This document shows positions 1 to 10,137 of a DNA stretch of 64,000 nucleotides, one piece after another (position 1 is the stretch's first letter; each line of letters starts with the position of its first letter). Source of the stretch: Lunularia cruciata (lineage: Eukaryota > Streptophyta > Marchantiopsida > Lunulariales > Lunulariaceae); NCBI GenBank assembly GCA_948567375.1, contig OX419756.1:52528333-52592332 (forward strand), read 5' to 3'. Under the pieces are notes generated by a model. The model was not told where the DNA came from. It saw only the letters and a list, made by a program, of their open reading frames with translations, and did no database searches. The translations under genes were made by a program, and so were the position numbers.

Positions 1-3000
1 GGGGTTGTAGGATTTTGGTTGATTCTGGAAGTTCAGAGAATTGCATGTCTATGCAAGTAGCAAAGGAATTGGGTATTCCTATCAAGCCAGTGATTGGAAG
101 TAGTTTGATGATGGTGGATGGTAGAAAGGGTTCTGCATTCCGCACCTCGCATCCTGTTACTTTCAAGATTGGGAAGGAGTATTTGGAGTGTATGAGGTTT
201 GTAGTGGCACCTCTACACTATGATATCATTCTAGGTCTACCTTAGCTTGAATGTCATAAGGTTCAATTCGATTGGACCCGATGCCAAATTCAAGTACAAC
301 ACCAAGGTAGGAATTTCCGATTAGGTTGTCTGGCACCTCTGAGTAAGACACCTAAGAATAATTAGTCCCAAGATGGGAAGTTTGTCGAGAAAGTAGACAT
401 AGAGCAAATCTGGAAGGAAGATGAGTCCCAAGATGGGAAGTTTGCCAAGAAGGCAACCATGGAGCAAGCTTGGAAGAGAGATGAGTCCCTAGAAGGGAAG
501 TTTGTTAAGGAAGCAACCATAGAGCAAGCTTTGGAGGAAGATAAGTTTGTATTCGCGGTGTGGATCAAGCCGATTGCACAAGAACAATTTGAGGAGGGCC
601 AAGTGTTGCATCAAGCAATGGTTGATCGGATAGTTCAGGAGTTTGCAAAGGTGTTTCCGGATGATCTGCCAAAGGGATTACCCTCCGATCAAGGTATGCC
701 CTTCAAGATCGAGTTATTGCCAAAGAGTACTCCAGTGAGTAGACCAATCTATTGGCTCTCACCAAAGGAGTTGGAGGAGTTGCAAACAACACTTACAAAG
801 TTGTTAGAGAAGGATTTTATATGACATAGTACCTCTCCTTGGGGAGCACCGGTACTATTTGTTCCAAAGAAGGATGGAGTACTTCGTTTCTGTATTGATT
901 ACTGTGGGCTCAATAAGCAAACCATGAAGAATGCATATCCCTTGCCTCGGATTGATGACTTACTTGATCAACTAAGTGGAGCACGTTACTTTTCCAAGTT
1001 GGATCTTTGTAGCGTCTATTGGCAAATTCCAATTGATAGAGAGGATGTGCAAAAGACTACCTTTCGCACAAGGTATGGACATTTTGAGTGGAGAGTTCTA
1101 CCTTTCGGACTCACTAATGCTCCAACAATCTTCATGGATCAGATGCATCGGGTGTTGGATGGACTATTGGATCGGTCAATGGTGGTGTTCTTGGATGATA
1201 TCTTAATCTATAGCAAGACAGAGGCAGAACACGTGAATCATGTGCAAGAAGTCCTAAGACGACTACGGCAATGGAAATTTTACTGCCAGAAGTTGAAGTG
1301 TGCTTTTTGGCAGAATGAGGTTACCTTCTTGGGTCATAAGATCTCATCAGAGGGGATCAAGATGGAGGAAGAAAAGATCAAGGCCATTACTGATTACCCT
1401 ACCCCAAAAGATGCTACAGAAGTACGGGCATTCAATGGATTGGCCAGTTTTTACTGGCGGTTCGTCCACTATTATGCTCATGTGGCTACACCATTGACTG
1501 ACCTCTTGGGAAAGAACTTGAGCTTCCAATGGAACACCAAACATGAAGAAGCATTCCAGAAGTTGAAACATATGGTGTCTTCAAGACCCATTCTTCAACC
1601 ATATGATCCTCAACTACCTTGTGTAGTTGATTTTGATGCTTCTAACTTTGCAATTGGAGCTGTGTTGCAACAAGAATTTCCAGATGGACTACATCCTATT
1701 GCCTTTGTGTCTCGCCAACTAAATACAACTGAAAGAATTTACTCTACTCGAGATCGAGAACAACTTGCAATGGTATATGCCACCAAGGTATGGAGGCATT
1801 ATCTCTTGGGGAAACAAGTGATCATGCAAACCAATCACAAGCCATTGTTGTAGACCTTACACCTGGAGCGCATGAAGAGTCGACATCATCGATGGGAAGA
1901 GCAACTCCAATTGTTTGACATCAAACTTGAGTACAAACCAGGTCGGTTCCATGTCATCCCTGATGCTCTATCACAATGACCTGATTTGAAGTCACTTCCT
2001 CTCATCGCGGCAACAATTACAACGGTGTCACTTGACCCCAAGATCCATAACAAGTTTTGGTTAGTTCTACAGCAAGATCCCTTCTTCCAAATGGTACATG
2101 GTCGTCTAACAACAAGTGACAAGGAGTACAACACCTTCTCCTTCAAGGAAGGCCTTCTATTCCATGCGGACCGGATCTATGTTCCAGACAAAGGTGATCT
2201 TTGATTGGTGCACCTTCAAGAAGCCCATGATTTACCCATTGCTGGTCACATGGGTGTGGACAAGACCTTAGGTACCCTCCAACGTCAATGGTGGTGGCCC
2301 AACATGACACGAGATGTTCGAGAATTTATCAGATCGTCTGAGAGCTGCCAACGTAACAAGGCTAGTAACCAGAATCCAAGTGGACTCCTTCAACCACTCG
2401 CCATTCCATCCGCTCATGGGAGCATGTGAGCTTGGATCTCATCACATCCTTGCCAAAGACAAAACAAGGACATACTGCAATTGTGGTGTTTGTGGATAAG
2501 CTTAGTAAGCAAATCCACTTGGCACCAACCTATGATACCGTGGATGCTCCAACCTTAGCGCAAATCTACTTTGACAATGTCTTCAAGCATCATGGGATGC
2601 CATGTGTACTCATCTCTGACCGTGATCCTCGATTTACCGGGCAGTTTTGGCAAGCACTCTTCCAGATACTCGGCACCAAGCTTGCTTTGTCCACGGCCTA
2701 TCATCCTCAAACTGATAGACAAACCAAACGTGCAAATTGTACATTGGAAGATATGTTGCGGGCCTTTGTCAATGTCCACCATACCAATTGGGATGAATGC
2801 CTTGCAGCTGCAGAATTTGCCTACAACAATTCCAAATAGGCAAGCACCGGATTTTCTCCCTTCTTTCTCAATTTTGGCCAAGATCCGCTTGTTCCCGATT
2901 CTCTTCTTGCTCCTCCTCCATCTCAAGTTCCTCATACTTCCACATTCTTGACCACTATATCCCAATCGCTCCAACAAGCAAAGTCTCACCTCCTTGTTGC

Positions 3001-3522
3001 TCAGAATCGCCAAAAACAATATGCGGACCACCATCATCGTGATCTCACCTTTGAAGTTGGTGATAAAGTCATGCTATCCTTCAGTAACCTCCCTCTCCCA
3101 CTTGATACCCAAGTTTGTAAACTTGCCCTTGACTGGATAGGACCCTTTGATATCACCCAAATTGTCTCTCCTGTTGCTTATCAACTTGCCTTACCTTGTC
3201 ACATGCGTATCCATCCTGTCTTTCATGTTTCCAAGTTGAAACCCTTTGTTCCTAACCCCTCTTCCTTTTCCCTCGAGTCCAACCTCCTCCTCTTCCTGTC
3301 CCTATCAATGATCATGAGGAGTACGAAGTTGATCGTCTCCTTGCATGTCGCCATATCCAACGAGGCCGTTGCCAACTTACGGAGTACAAGGTCCTTTGGA
3401 AAGGCTATCCCCTTCATGATGCCACATGGGAGCCTCTTTCTCACCTCCAGAATGCACAGACGGCCATCCAAGAATTTGAAGCTTCACTGGCGACGAGGAC
3501 GTCACCAACTAGCGGCGGGAGA
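1..3522 (+). pseudogene. Broken pol of A1: protease, RT, RNase H, integrase, chromodomain
   Basis: Visible modules: aspartic protease with Asp-Ser-Gly at 21-29; a repeat-rich linker at 364-543; reverse transcriptase at about 690-1500 with the catalytic motif VVFLDDILIYS near 1185-1217; RNase H beginning near 1625 (VDFDAS, then GAVLQQ); integrase zinc-binding region near 2205-2400; integrase core at about 2426-2839 with ISDRDPRF; and a chromodomain at about 3312-3470 (EYKVLWKGYP, then ATWEPLSHL). In-frame stops occur at about 242, 821, 1850, 1976, 2202 and 2837, and some domains lie in different frames. At 242 the stop replaces a Trp codon that A2 and A4 keep (TGG to TAG). The expected integrase Glu in the QTERAN-type motif reads Lys here. 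It would have encoded copying and integration functions, with the chromodomain steering insertion to marked chromatin. Confidence 0.9.
364..543 (+). repeat. 60-bp (20-codon) tandem repeat in the A1 pol linker, 3 copies
   Basis: Three consecutive 60-bp units, each beginning AGTCCC and continuing with a form of AAGATGGGAAGTTTG, lie between protease and reverse transcriptase. Each encodes about 20 mostly charged residues around a G-K-F-x-x-K/E core. Equivalent arrays occur in A2 (four units, 38317-38554), A4 (three units, about 57879-58059) and A3 on the minus strand (about 55120-55310), so copy number changes between family members. Confidence 0.9.
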
Positions 3523-3670
3523 ATATGTAACAATATGGAGTTTAGCGATGAAGTTAGTCGGGCTTACGAAGTAGCACATAAAGACAAAGTAGCCTAGAAT
3601 ATTCCGGAAGTATCTAGGAAGCTTCTTGGGAAGCTTCCCGGTTAGCTTAGCTTGCACCTTAAGTAAGTAG

Positions 3671-3699
3671 CTTCTAGAAAGAAGCTTCTAGAAGCTTCC
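3671..3699 (+). promoter_or_regulatory. Heat-shock-element cluster in the A1 LTR
   Basis: TTC-ta-GAA at 3672-3679 is followed by four contiguous alternating pentamers at 3680-3699 (GAA 3681, TTC 3686, GAA 3691, TTC 3696, each separated by 2 bases). This fits the canonical heat-shock factor site nGAAnnTTCnnGAAn exactly. It lies about 130 bp upstream of the LTR TATA box. The match is seen directly; function is inferred. Confidence 0.7.
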
Positions 3700-3828
3700 A
3701 ACTAGCTTAGCTTGCATGCCAAGTAGGCGGCTTCTAGAAGGAAGTTTCTTGAGAAACTTCCTAGCTAACTTGGCTTGCACTCTAAGAAAGCGGCTTGAGG
3801 AAGCTTCTCAAGGGCCTTGTATGCTACC

Positions 3829-3836
3829 TATAAATA
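3829..3836 (+). promoter_or_regulatory. TATA box of the A1 LTR (TATAAATA)
   Basis: TATAAATA in the context CTACCTATAAATACC, conserved in the other family A LTRs (for example near 56115 and 60443). It lies about 105 bp before the LTR end, consistent with transcription starting within the LTR. Confidence 0.7.
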
Positions 3837-4102
3837 CCAAAGCCAAAGCTCATGCTAGGTATTCGGAGTTTTCCCTCATTCAAGTGTCCCAATGTGAGTT
3901 TCCTTTCTCCTATTTCTCTCCTCGGATTCGGTCTTTTACATAAAGCGTCGGTGACACACTGGGCATGATGTATCCCGAGCCGCCCTAGGCAACCTCACAT
4001 AGGAAGGTGTAGCCATGGCTAGCACAAGAATAATGATAGTAACACATGCTGATCCTCTCCATATGTCCCCATACCTACAAAACCACAATCCATCACATCC
4101 CA

Positions 4103-4377
4103 ACTCACATATGAAAACAATCTCTCCAAACCCTAAAATCTATAAAATTTCATAACTTTCAATTTCCATCTCCAAAATTTTCAAACTAAATTCCCATGGA
4201 ACTCAAATCATGAAAACAAAGAGATTGGAAATGAAAATTCCTGACCCATCACTCTCCATGTGTAATGATCATTCTAAACCCTAAAAAAACTAAAAATCCT
4301 CATAACTTTCTACTCCATTCTCCATAATCTTCAATCTAGGTACCAATGGAACCAAAATTGAAAAGTGAAGAGAATCT
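4103..4377. repeat. Imperfect tandem repeat, period about 148 bp, two units
   Basis: The block with ACCCTAAAATCTATAAAATTTCATAACTTTC (from 4130) recurs diverged as ACCCTAAAAAAACTAAAAATCCTCATAACTTTC (from 4278), followed in both by a CCATGGAAC or CAATGGAAC segment. This is likely a piece of an old unclassified transposable element. Confidence 0.6.
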
Positions 4378-4644
4378 ACTATACACTCGAGTGCTATATG
4401 CTAGAGAGCCCTCCGGAATGACAGATGTCTTCTCAAGTCTCTCCCTCTCCTCTCCCGTCTCCACACTCTCCCGCAACTCTCGATCGTAGCTCACAGACCC
4501 TGATAGCTAGTAGATAGATAGTCAGCAAAATTACTAACTATCGAAAAGAGGAAAGACACTACCGTGTAGGAAGACCAATCAAGCCGGACAATGAAAAGAC
4601 AAGGGGTAAAATCGTGTAAAAGGTCACCACATAGTACACATGAA

Positions 4645-4730
4645 GGATGGGAAGACCCCATAAAGTCACACAAGGGAGAGACAAAATAGGTAAAATGGGG
4701 CTAAACCTAAATTGTTTTGTTATGAGAAAT
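4645..4730 (+). repeat. Dispersed repeat, copy 1 (second copy at 31716-31799)
   Basis: The segment from GATGGGAAGACCCCAT through GTAAAATGGGGCTAA to TATGAGAAAT is recognisably shared with 31716-31799. Both copies lie near the edges of the gene island, where composition shifts to AT-rich. The family is not identified. Confidence 0.65.
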
Positions 4731-6551
4731 CTGTCCTATTTCATAAATACTATAAGCAGTTAAGACAATTCATTGATAAATAGTACTATACATTTTTTAA
4801 AAAGCTTTAAACTAAATATTTTGAGAATAATTTCTTTTATAATAAGGGGCTACAATGAATTACTTATACCTCGTGTCTTAATTTATGCCATCTTTAATGA
4901 GATTATTTGGAATAACATGACACACGTTACGATAATCCATTTAGTCCAACCAATCACAATTACCAAAATAAATTAAAATTTTATCAAATTTCAAGTTTTT
5001 ATCTAAAAATTAATCTTACTTTTTAGTGTGAAGTTAGGCCATGAAAAAAAAACTAGCAAGGTTTATTTTGCAGTGCTGGTCATTTTTCCTTTTATCATGA
5101 AACCTTATTCCTTATAAAAAAAATTAATTTAAACAACAAGATGGGAAAACCTTGTAATAGAGTAAACATAATAACTAATTAAATACAAGAAAATTTAAAA
5201 TCAAATAATATAGAATATAGTTAACATGAAGTGAAATCCTTTGATACTTGAGATAAATATCCTTTGATATAAATATCAAAAAGTAGATTGAAAGTGAAAT
5301 GTTTGAAATATGCTTCAATTTTGATGATATTTAAAAGGACTTTTCACTCGAGAAAAATGAAATATAATGATATTTCATGGAAAGAATAATATCAAGATAA
5401 AATCTATAAATTTACGTTAACTTTAACTGTATTTATTCCCTTTTTATTACTTACTGTTGGTAAAAATGATAAAGTAATCTTGAATATACATTTTAGGATC
5501 CTTTTATTCTTTTCTTTGTAATATGATAAGGCAATAGAATTTCTAATAACTCCCTTTTTTATTTTATATGCAACTCCCTTGTTTCTACTATATGGTGAAA
5601 TATCTTTGGTCGCGAATTCACACAGGTGGTTTTGAATTGAAAATTATTTTAAACAACATAAATTTTGAGATAATAGGTTGGAAGTAGGGAACTTAACTAA
5701 TTCAGCTTTAAAAGAGTATTATTCATCAATTCTTAAGAAATCACCAAATTTTATCAAATTTGAAATTTATACACTTGAAAAGACAAAAACGCTAAATCAA
5801 TTAACAAAGGAAAAATTGAAAATATCAATTTACATCATTTATGTTTGGGAATTCCACGTTAATGAAAAACCGTCACCTTAAGTGATGATGGTATGACTAA
5901 TATGATACTAGTGATAGAGATTTGTATATTTTTCAAATAAATACGAAGCTATTACTCTAGATTAAACTCTCGCTTAGTTTTCTTTCAACAACGGAAAAAT
6001 AAAGCAATAGAGAAAATTAAATGCCCCATTTTGAATTGAAATTCACTGAAATTAGGTTAGATAATTAACACAAAGTACAAAATGTCGTACCAAAAAAGAA
6101 TGGTATGACTAACTAATTAATACGATATGCATAGAATTTCACAAATTAAGATAAATTAATATATAATTGATAACTCCGTAAAACAATTTGAGAAACCCAC
6201 TTACGTGGAGGATAGAGCAGAAGACAGAAGACTTCGGTGAGGGGACTTGAATTCGCTAAAGACAAGCGATTCTGTGTTGGCCGTTTTACTGAGTCGCTGT
6301 TGTTGTTCCGACTAACTGATCAGATCATACAGCGTTGTTGAAATCCCTCGAACTAGGCTTTCGGATGACCTGGAGGACAGTAAAGAAACGCTTGAACTGA
6401 GGCAAGGACCATAAGTTGGAAGAGATTCTGTTTCGGTTCGAGGCAATCAGCAAAGAGAGAGGACGAAGTTTGTATTCTAGTGAAGGAGAAAGTGCAATTG
6501 CAACACTGATTGGAAATTGAACCATCCACTTGCGTGGAGGTTTGGTTTCAA

Positions 6552-9124
6552 ATGCGCAAACGAGCGCTGCTTGCCGGTCCTTCACTTGCCGTTGGCCTTG
6601 CGCTGAGCAAATTTGCTGATTCGATTATCAAGGAAGAAAAGAAGGAGGAGAGGAAAAAGAGAAAGCAAAGAACTGCCCCTACTGCTGGTGTTGCCGTGAA
6701 AGAGGGTTTAGGAGGTGGAGATAGTGGAGGGGAAGGCTCTACAAACAGAGTAGAAAAGAGGAAACGGCCCCCTGCTGTTAATGAAGGGAACAGTAATGAT
6801 CAACTGATTGAAACGTCACCTTGGATTGAACCTGGCAGTTCATTGGAGGAGGATTGCGCATCTGGTGCGGCTGAGCTTTATACAGGTAAAATGGAATCAA
6901 TATATTAGCACTTGAATTGGACATTACATGAATATCGGGAATCATATCTTCTTACAGCCGATATTTGGGATGGAAGGAAAGTTTAATTTCTATACAATGG
7001 GGACTCCCAAGTATGGGATGCACCGCGCAACTATGACTTCTTAGATATTTCGAGACATTGAGGAGGTTCATCAAATTACTCAAAGGCAATACCTATTTTC
7101 TGGACAAAGGAAGGTCAGAATTTGGCGTTTCTTAAGATTGAGAGATATCACTGTGACGTTAAATTTTGGAGATAAAAATCGGCAGCAACGGATTGGTTGA
7201 CAGACCTGTTTTGATTGACTTTTTATGCAGAATGGAACCTCCCAACGGATACACTAGTCGCTGTGAAGATGATGTGCTCTCAATTTCTCAAGATCGATCA
7301 GGTGTCTAGGATTATTTGCAGTCTCAGCTGTCTGCCATTTCTGTCATTTTCCAAGCTTAGGAACTTCAAAAATATGTTTCAAAGTAACATCTAAGAGGTG
7401 TCATGTGCAGATGACTGTTCGGCCCTTTGTTTTGAGGTCACAGCTATACAGCAGTGTTAGTGATAGGACGACTGCTGATCGGGAACTCGAGGTATTGATC
7501 TATCTGAAGTTGATTGGAAGCACTCCTTCGGAGTTTGGGTGTGGTTGCAGCACAGATTAATTTGGTCAGATAAAAGTTCAGGGGAGGGAAGAATTTCAAT
7601 GACATGATGGCATTACTTTGAGAATGCAGGAGTTGAAGCAGCAGCAGGTAGTGCGTATTTTTAAGCTCAACTCAGGGAAAGATGATTTTGCCATCATGCT
7701 CATAGACGACTACATGAAGCAGGTGAGCTGATCTTCGAACTTCCTTTTACTTGAGTTAGAATCAATTTTCACTCGTTATTTGTAACGATGGACTGCTCTG
7801 ACCAACCTGGTGAGAACAGAGTCCAATTAAGTTAAGACAAAACTAGTAGGACGTTACTCCATGATTGACACGAAGCACTTCAAACCCTTTGTGGAACATG
7901 AGGCCTTATACCCTGCTCTGAATTACATACTATGAAATTCAACCGCAGATTGAGGCTGCAAAGAAGCGGATGGAAACAAAGCGACCAGAAGAAGAAGTAG
8001 CGATATTTGATTGGTTCCAAACTCGTGTGGTAAATGCGCACACAGGAGTCAGTATTAGACATTCTCACCTGGTAAGCCTTGCTTCTTTGTCGGTACTCCG
8101 TTCGTGACGACTTCTAGAAGCTATGATCAATGACGCATGCATATCTTTCTTGACAGTTCCTCTGAAATTACGATATCATTTGCTGCTAAGCCAAAAAAGT
8201 GCTTTGTTGTACCTTCGTGATCAATTAATCACCACCGTAACTGAGTATACAGAAGTGTCCATACATCTCAAACCCTGTGAATTTTTTGCAGGTTCTGTTG
8301 TTGTCACAAGCGGGTGATGTGAAGGACAAGCAAATTTCTTTACTTATAAGTTCCGGACTTCTGGTTCGTGTGTCTGCACGTCTCTCCAACCTCTGAATGC
8401 ATCCCTCAAACAAGCGTTTCTTTTCCACCTAGCATAGCATGGAAAATTGCAACTTTACTGGTAACTCAAGAATATTATCTGTGTGTCGAAAGTATGCTTC
8501 TAGTTTTTTTATGGTATTCATCCGCACTTTGCCTGCAAAAAGACTGATCTCTTTCCGCAGAAGTATACTAACTTGCCTCGCCAATTGTTTTTGCTACAAA
8601 ATCACAGTGCCCAAATCTCTTTTCGGTTTCTACGGATCTGCAAGTAGTAAGCAGTACCTGATACCATCTCATTGTATGTAGGTAACGCAATTAGCTGATG
8701 AAAGTACATATTGGTTTGGCATCCCAAACATTGGATCTCTTTTGAAGTGCCTCTCTCAGGTAATTCATTACAACCACAGTTATAATTGTCAATGTTACAT
8801 AGTCTCAGTTATGGAACCTTGAGGCTGCTGTGTTTTCGTGAATACACGTCTTCTCTTAATGTCATAATCTCCTCTTACCTCATTGGTTTTGTACACTAAT
8901 GCCTATCTACCTTTTGAAATATGGAATTGCAGGGTCGGAAAGAACTCATATCATTTTTGGCACGACGGAGGTACAAGGAGATGCTCCAGGCTGTTTTGGA
9001 GAAGCAGAGATTAAAAACTTCACAATTTGACATGAGGTTTCACATTCGTGATCTTCTTGGTTCTGGACATATCTACTCAATAAGCACACCAGTTGGACCT
9101 CTTATTAGACTTTCAAGCGATTAG
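6552..9124 (+). CDS. STK19: STK19-like winged-helix protein, 8 exons, 347 aa
   Basis: Exons 6552-6885, 7231-7301, 7411-7491, 7630-7722, 7949-8071, 8292-8363, 8682-8759 and 8933-9124 join in phase with GT-AG introns to 347 codons plus stop. From residue about 138 the protein follows STK19: RPFVLRSQLYS, then DRTTADRELEELK, VRIFKLNSGKDDFAIM, DDYMKQ, the glycine-rich ending YWFGIPNIGSLLK, GRKELISFLARRRYKEML, and a C-terminal RDLLGSGHIYSISTPVG. The first about 110 residues are a basic, low-complexity extension with likely nuclear signals (residues 28-40 and 69-74). STK19 was first called a kinase; later work describes a DNA-binding winged-helix protein in transcription-coupled repair, and no kinase motif is visible here. 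A nuclear role is inferred. The start is the first in-frame ATG; an upstream non-ATG extension cannot be excluded. It is convergent with the next gene. Confidence 0.88.
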
Positions 9125-10137
9125 TGCATATCCCTAGGGATATGCGTTCTCAGCTAGTTTTCCAGCCAATATCTTCGATTCATGTAATCTGCGGAGGCGG
9201 GAGTTCCCTGAAAATTCTGGTGACTTAGTACTAGCGGAGGAATCAGGTGTCCTCGAGTTGCGAGTTCGGTTGTCATGAAATTGATATAAAGAAAATTGGA
9301 CTTATTATCTCTTAGAAGTAGACTTACAATTCTTTTGTTCGTCTACCAGTCTTATATATCATTGTCGGCTCCATTGTCCACTTTGAATGATAGTGTATGA
9401 AGTCCTGTTATGATTTCTTTTCTTTGCCGCGTAGAGTGCTTTGCATGGTTTGACTGTTCTTTGAGGGACTGAATGGTTCTAAACCGGATGTAGCAATAAG
9501 CAGCTGCCACGCGGTGAAATTAGAAAATGCAGAATACTTCTGATTTGGGAGACTAATTTCAGTCAGAACCTGTATCAGCCGCACTGGTATCCAGGTAACT
9601 TTAAATACTAGCATGTTTTCTTCTCTTCGCTCGTTTTTTCCACTTGCCCCTAGTACCCTTATTTCGAGTATGTGATCAACTAGGCACCGATTTCAAATTC
9701 CGTACGCCGTGGTGGTGTGGTTCTACCAGCCCGTGAATGCAACATCATACAAAGATTGATGACATAGAACACCTCATAACGTTGTACAACTCCGGCAAAA
9801 TCCGGATCGGCAGGAGAAGCATTTGAAGTCCTGAAACTGGAAATATGTCAAATTCAAATTTCTGATCTGGCAATAACAGATAATGGCTTTTGTTGGCCAA
9901 GTTGGGACTAGGGCTGTCTCTTTCTCCTCAACCTAGCATCAATGTTGTAGAGCCTGTTGATCTTATTCCCAATCTATGAACGACACCCCATTTGTAAAAT
10001 TAGGAGTGCCGGATTCTGATCAAGTACCCAAGTAAAATGGCAATCAACGTGAAGTGGCTCAGCTGATCGCAAGTAACTTATAATCTGCTCAATCACAAAC
10101 AGTAGACCAGGAGAATGTGGTGATGAATTTCTCGAAT
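9125..10137. other. Intergenic region between two convergent genes
   Basis: About 1 kb between the stop codons of the STK19-like and phosphoribosyltransferase genes, expected to hold both 3' untranslated regions. A short minus-strand frame at 9408-9614 has no recognisable similarity. Confidence 0.6.

Larger units (their letters stand above)
1..3940 (+). mobile_element. Family A Ty3/gypsy chromovirus, copy A1 (5' part outside the window)
   Basis: LTR retrotransposon entering from the left edge at the protease and ending in a 3' LTR at 3526-3940. The domain order protease, reverse transcriptase, RNase H, integrase, chromodomain is that of Ty3/gypsy chromoviruses. The LTR starts TGTAAC and ends TTTTACA, with a purine-rich tract (GGCGGGAGAATA) just before it. 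The 5' LTR, gag and the left target duplication lie outside the window; the base run after the LTR is TAAAG. Several in-frame stops show it is dead. Related copies are A2 (36264-41992), A3 (50955-62089, minus) and A4 (55799-60554). Confidence 0.93.
3526..3940 (+). repeat. 3' LTR of A1 (415 bp)
   Basis: It begins TGTAACAATATGGAGTTTAG and ends TCTTTTACA, matching the termini of the other family A LTRs. Inside are about three imperfect tandem units of about 60 bp (roughly 3646-3705, 3706-3765 and 3766-3815). Each opens with AGCTTAGCTTGCA or a close variant and holds TTCTAGAA or TTCTTGAGAA palindromes. A TATA box follows at 3829-3836. Confidence 0.95.
3941..6551. other. AT-rich intergenic DNA and STK19-like 5' region
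   Basis: No supported gene. 4103-4377 and 4645-4730 hold degraded repeats (listed separately). 4740-6200 is strongly AT-rich with only short chance reading frames. From about 6200 the base composition rises, and the last few hundred bases are probably the promoter and 5' untranslated region of the downstream gene. A short frame opposite to it at 6325-6585 resembles nothing I know. Confidence 0.6.

Noticed and set aside
364-543. Possible CRISPR-like array (regular 60-bp units)
   Set aside because: Units are directly adjacent without spacers, in frame, inside a retrotransposon pol of a eukaryotic genome.
2555-3037. 160-codon minus-strand frame over A1 integrase
   Set aside because: Antisense shadow of pol; similar shadows occur at the same place in other family A copies.
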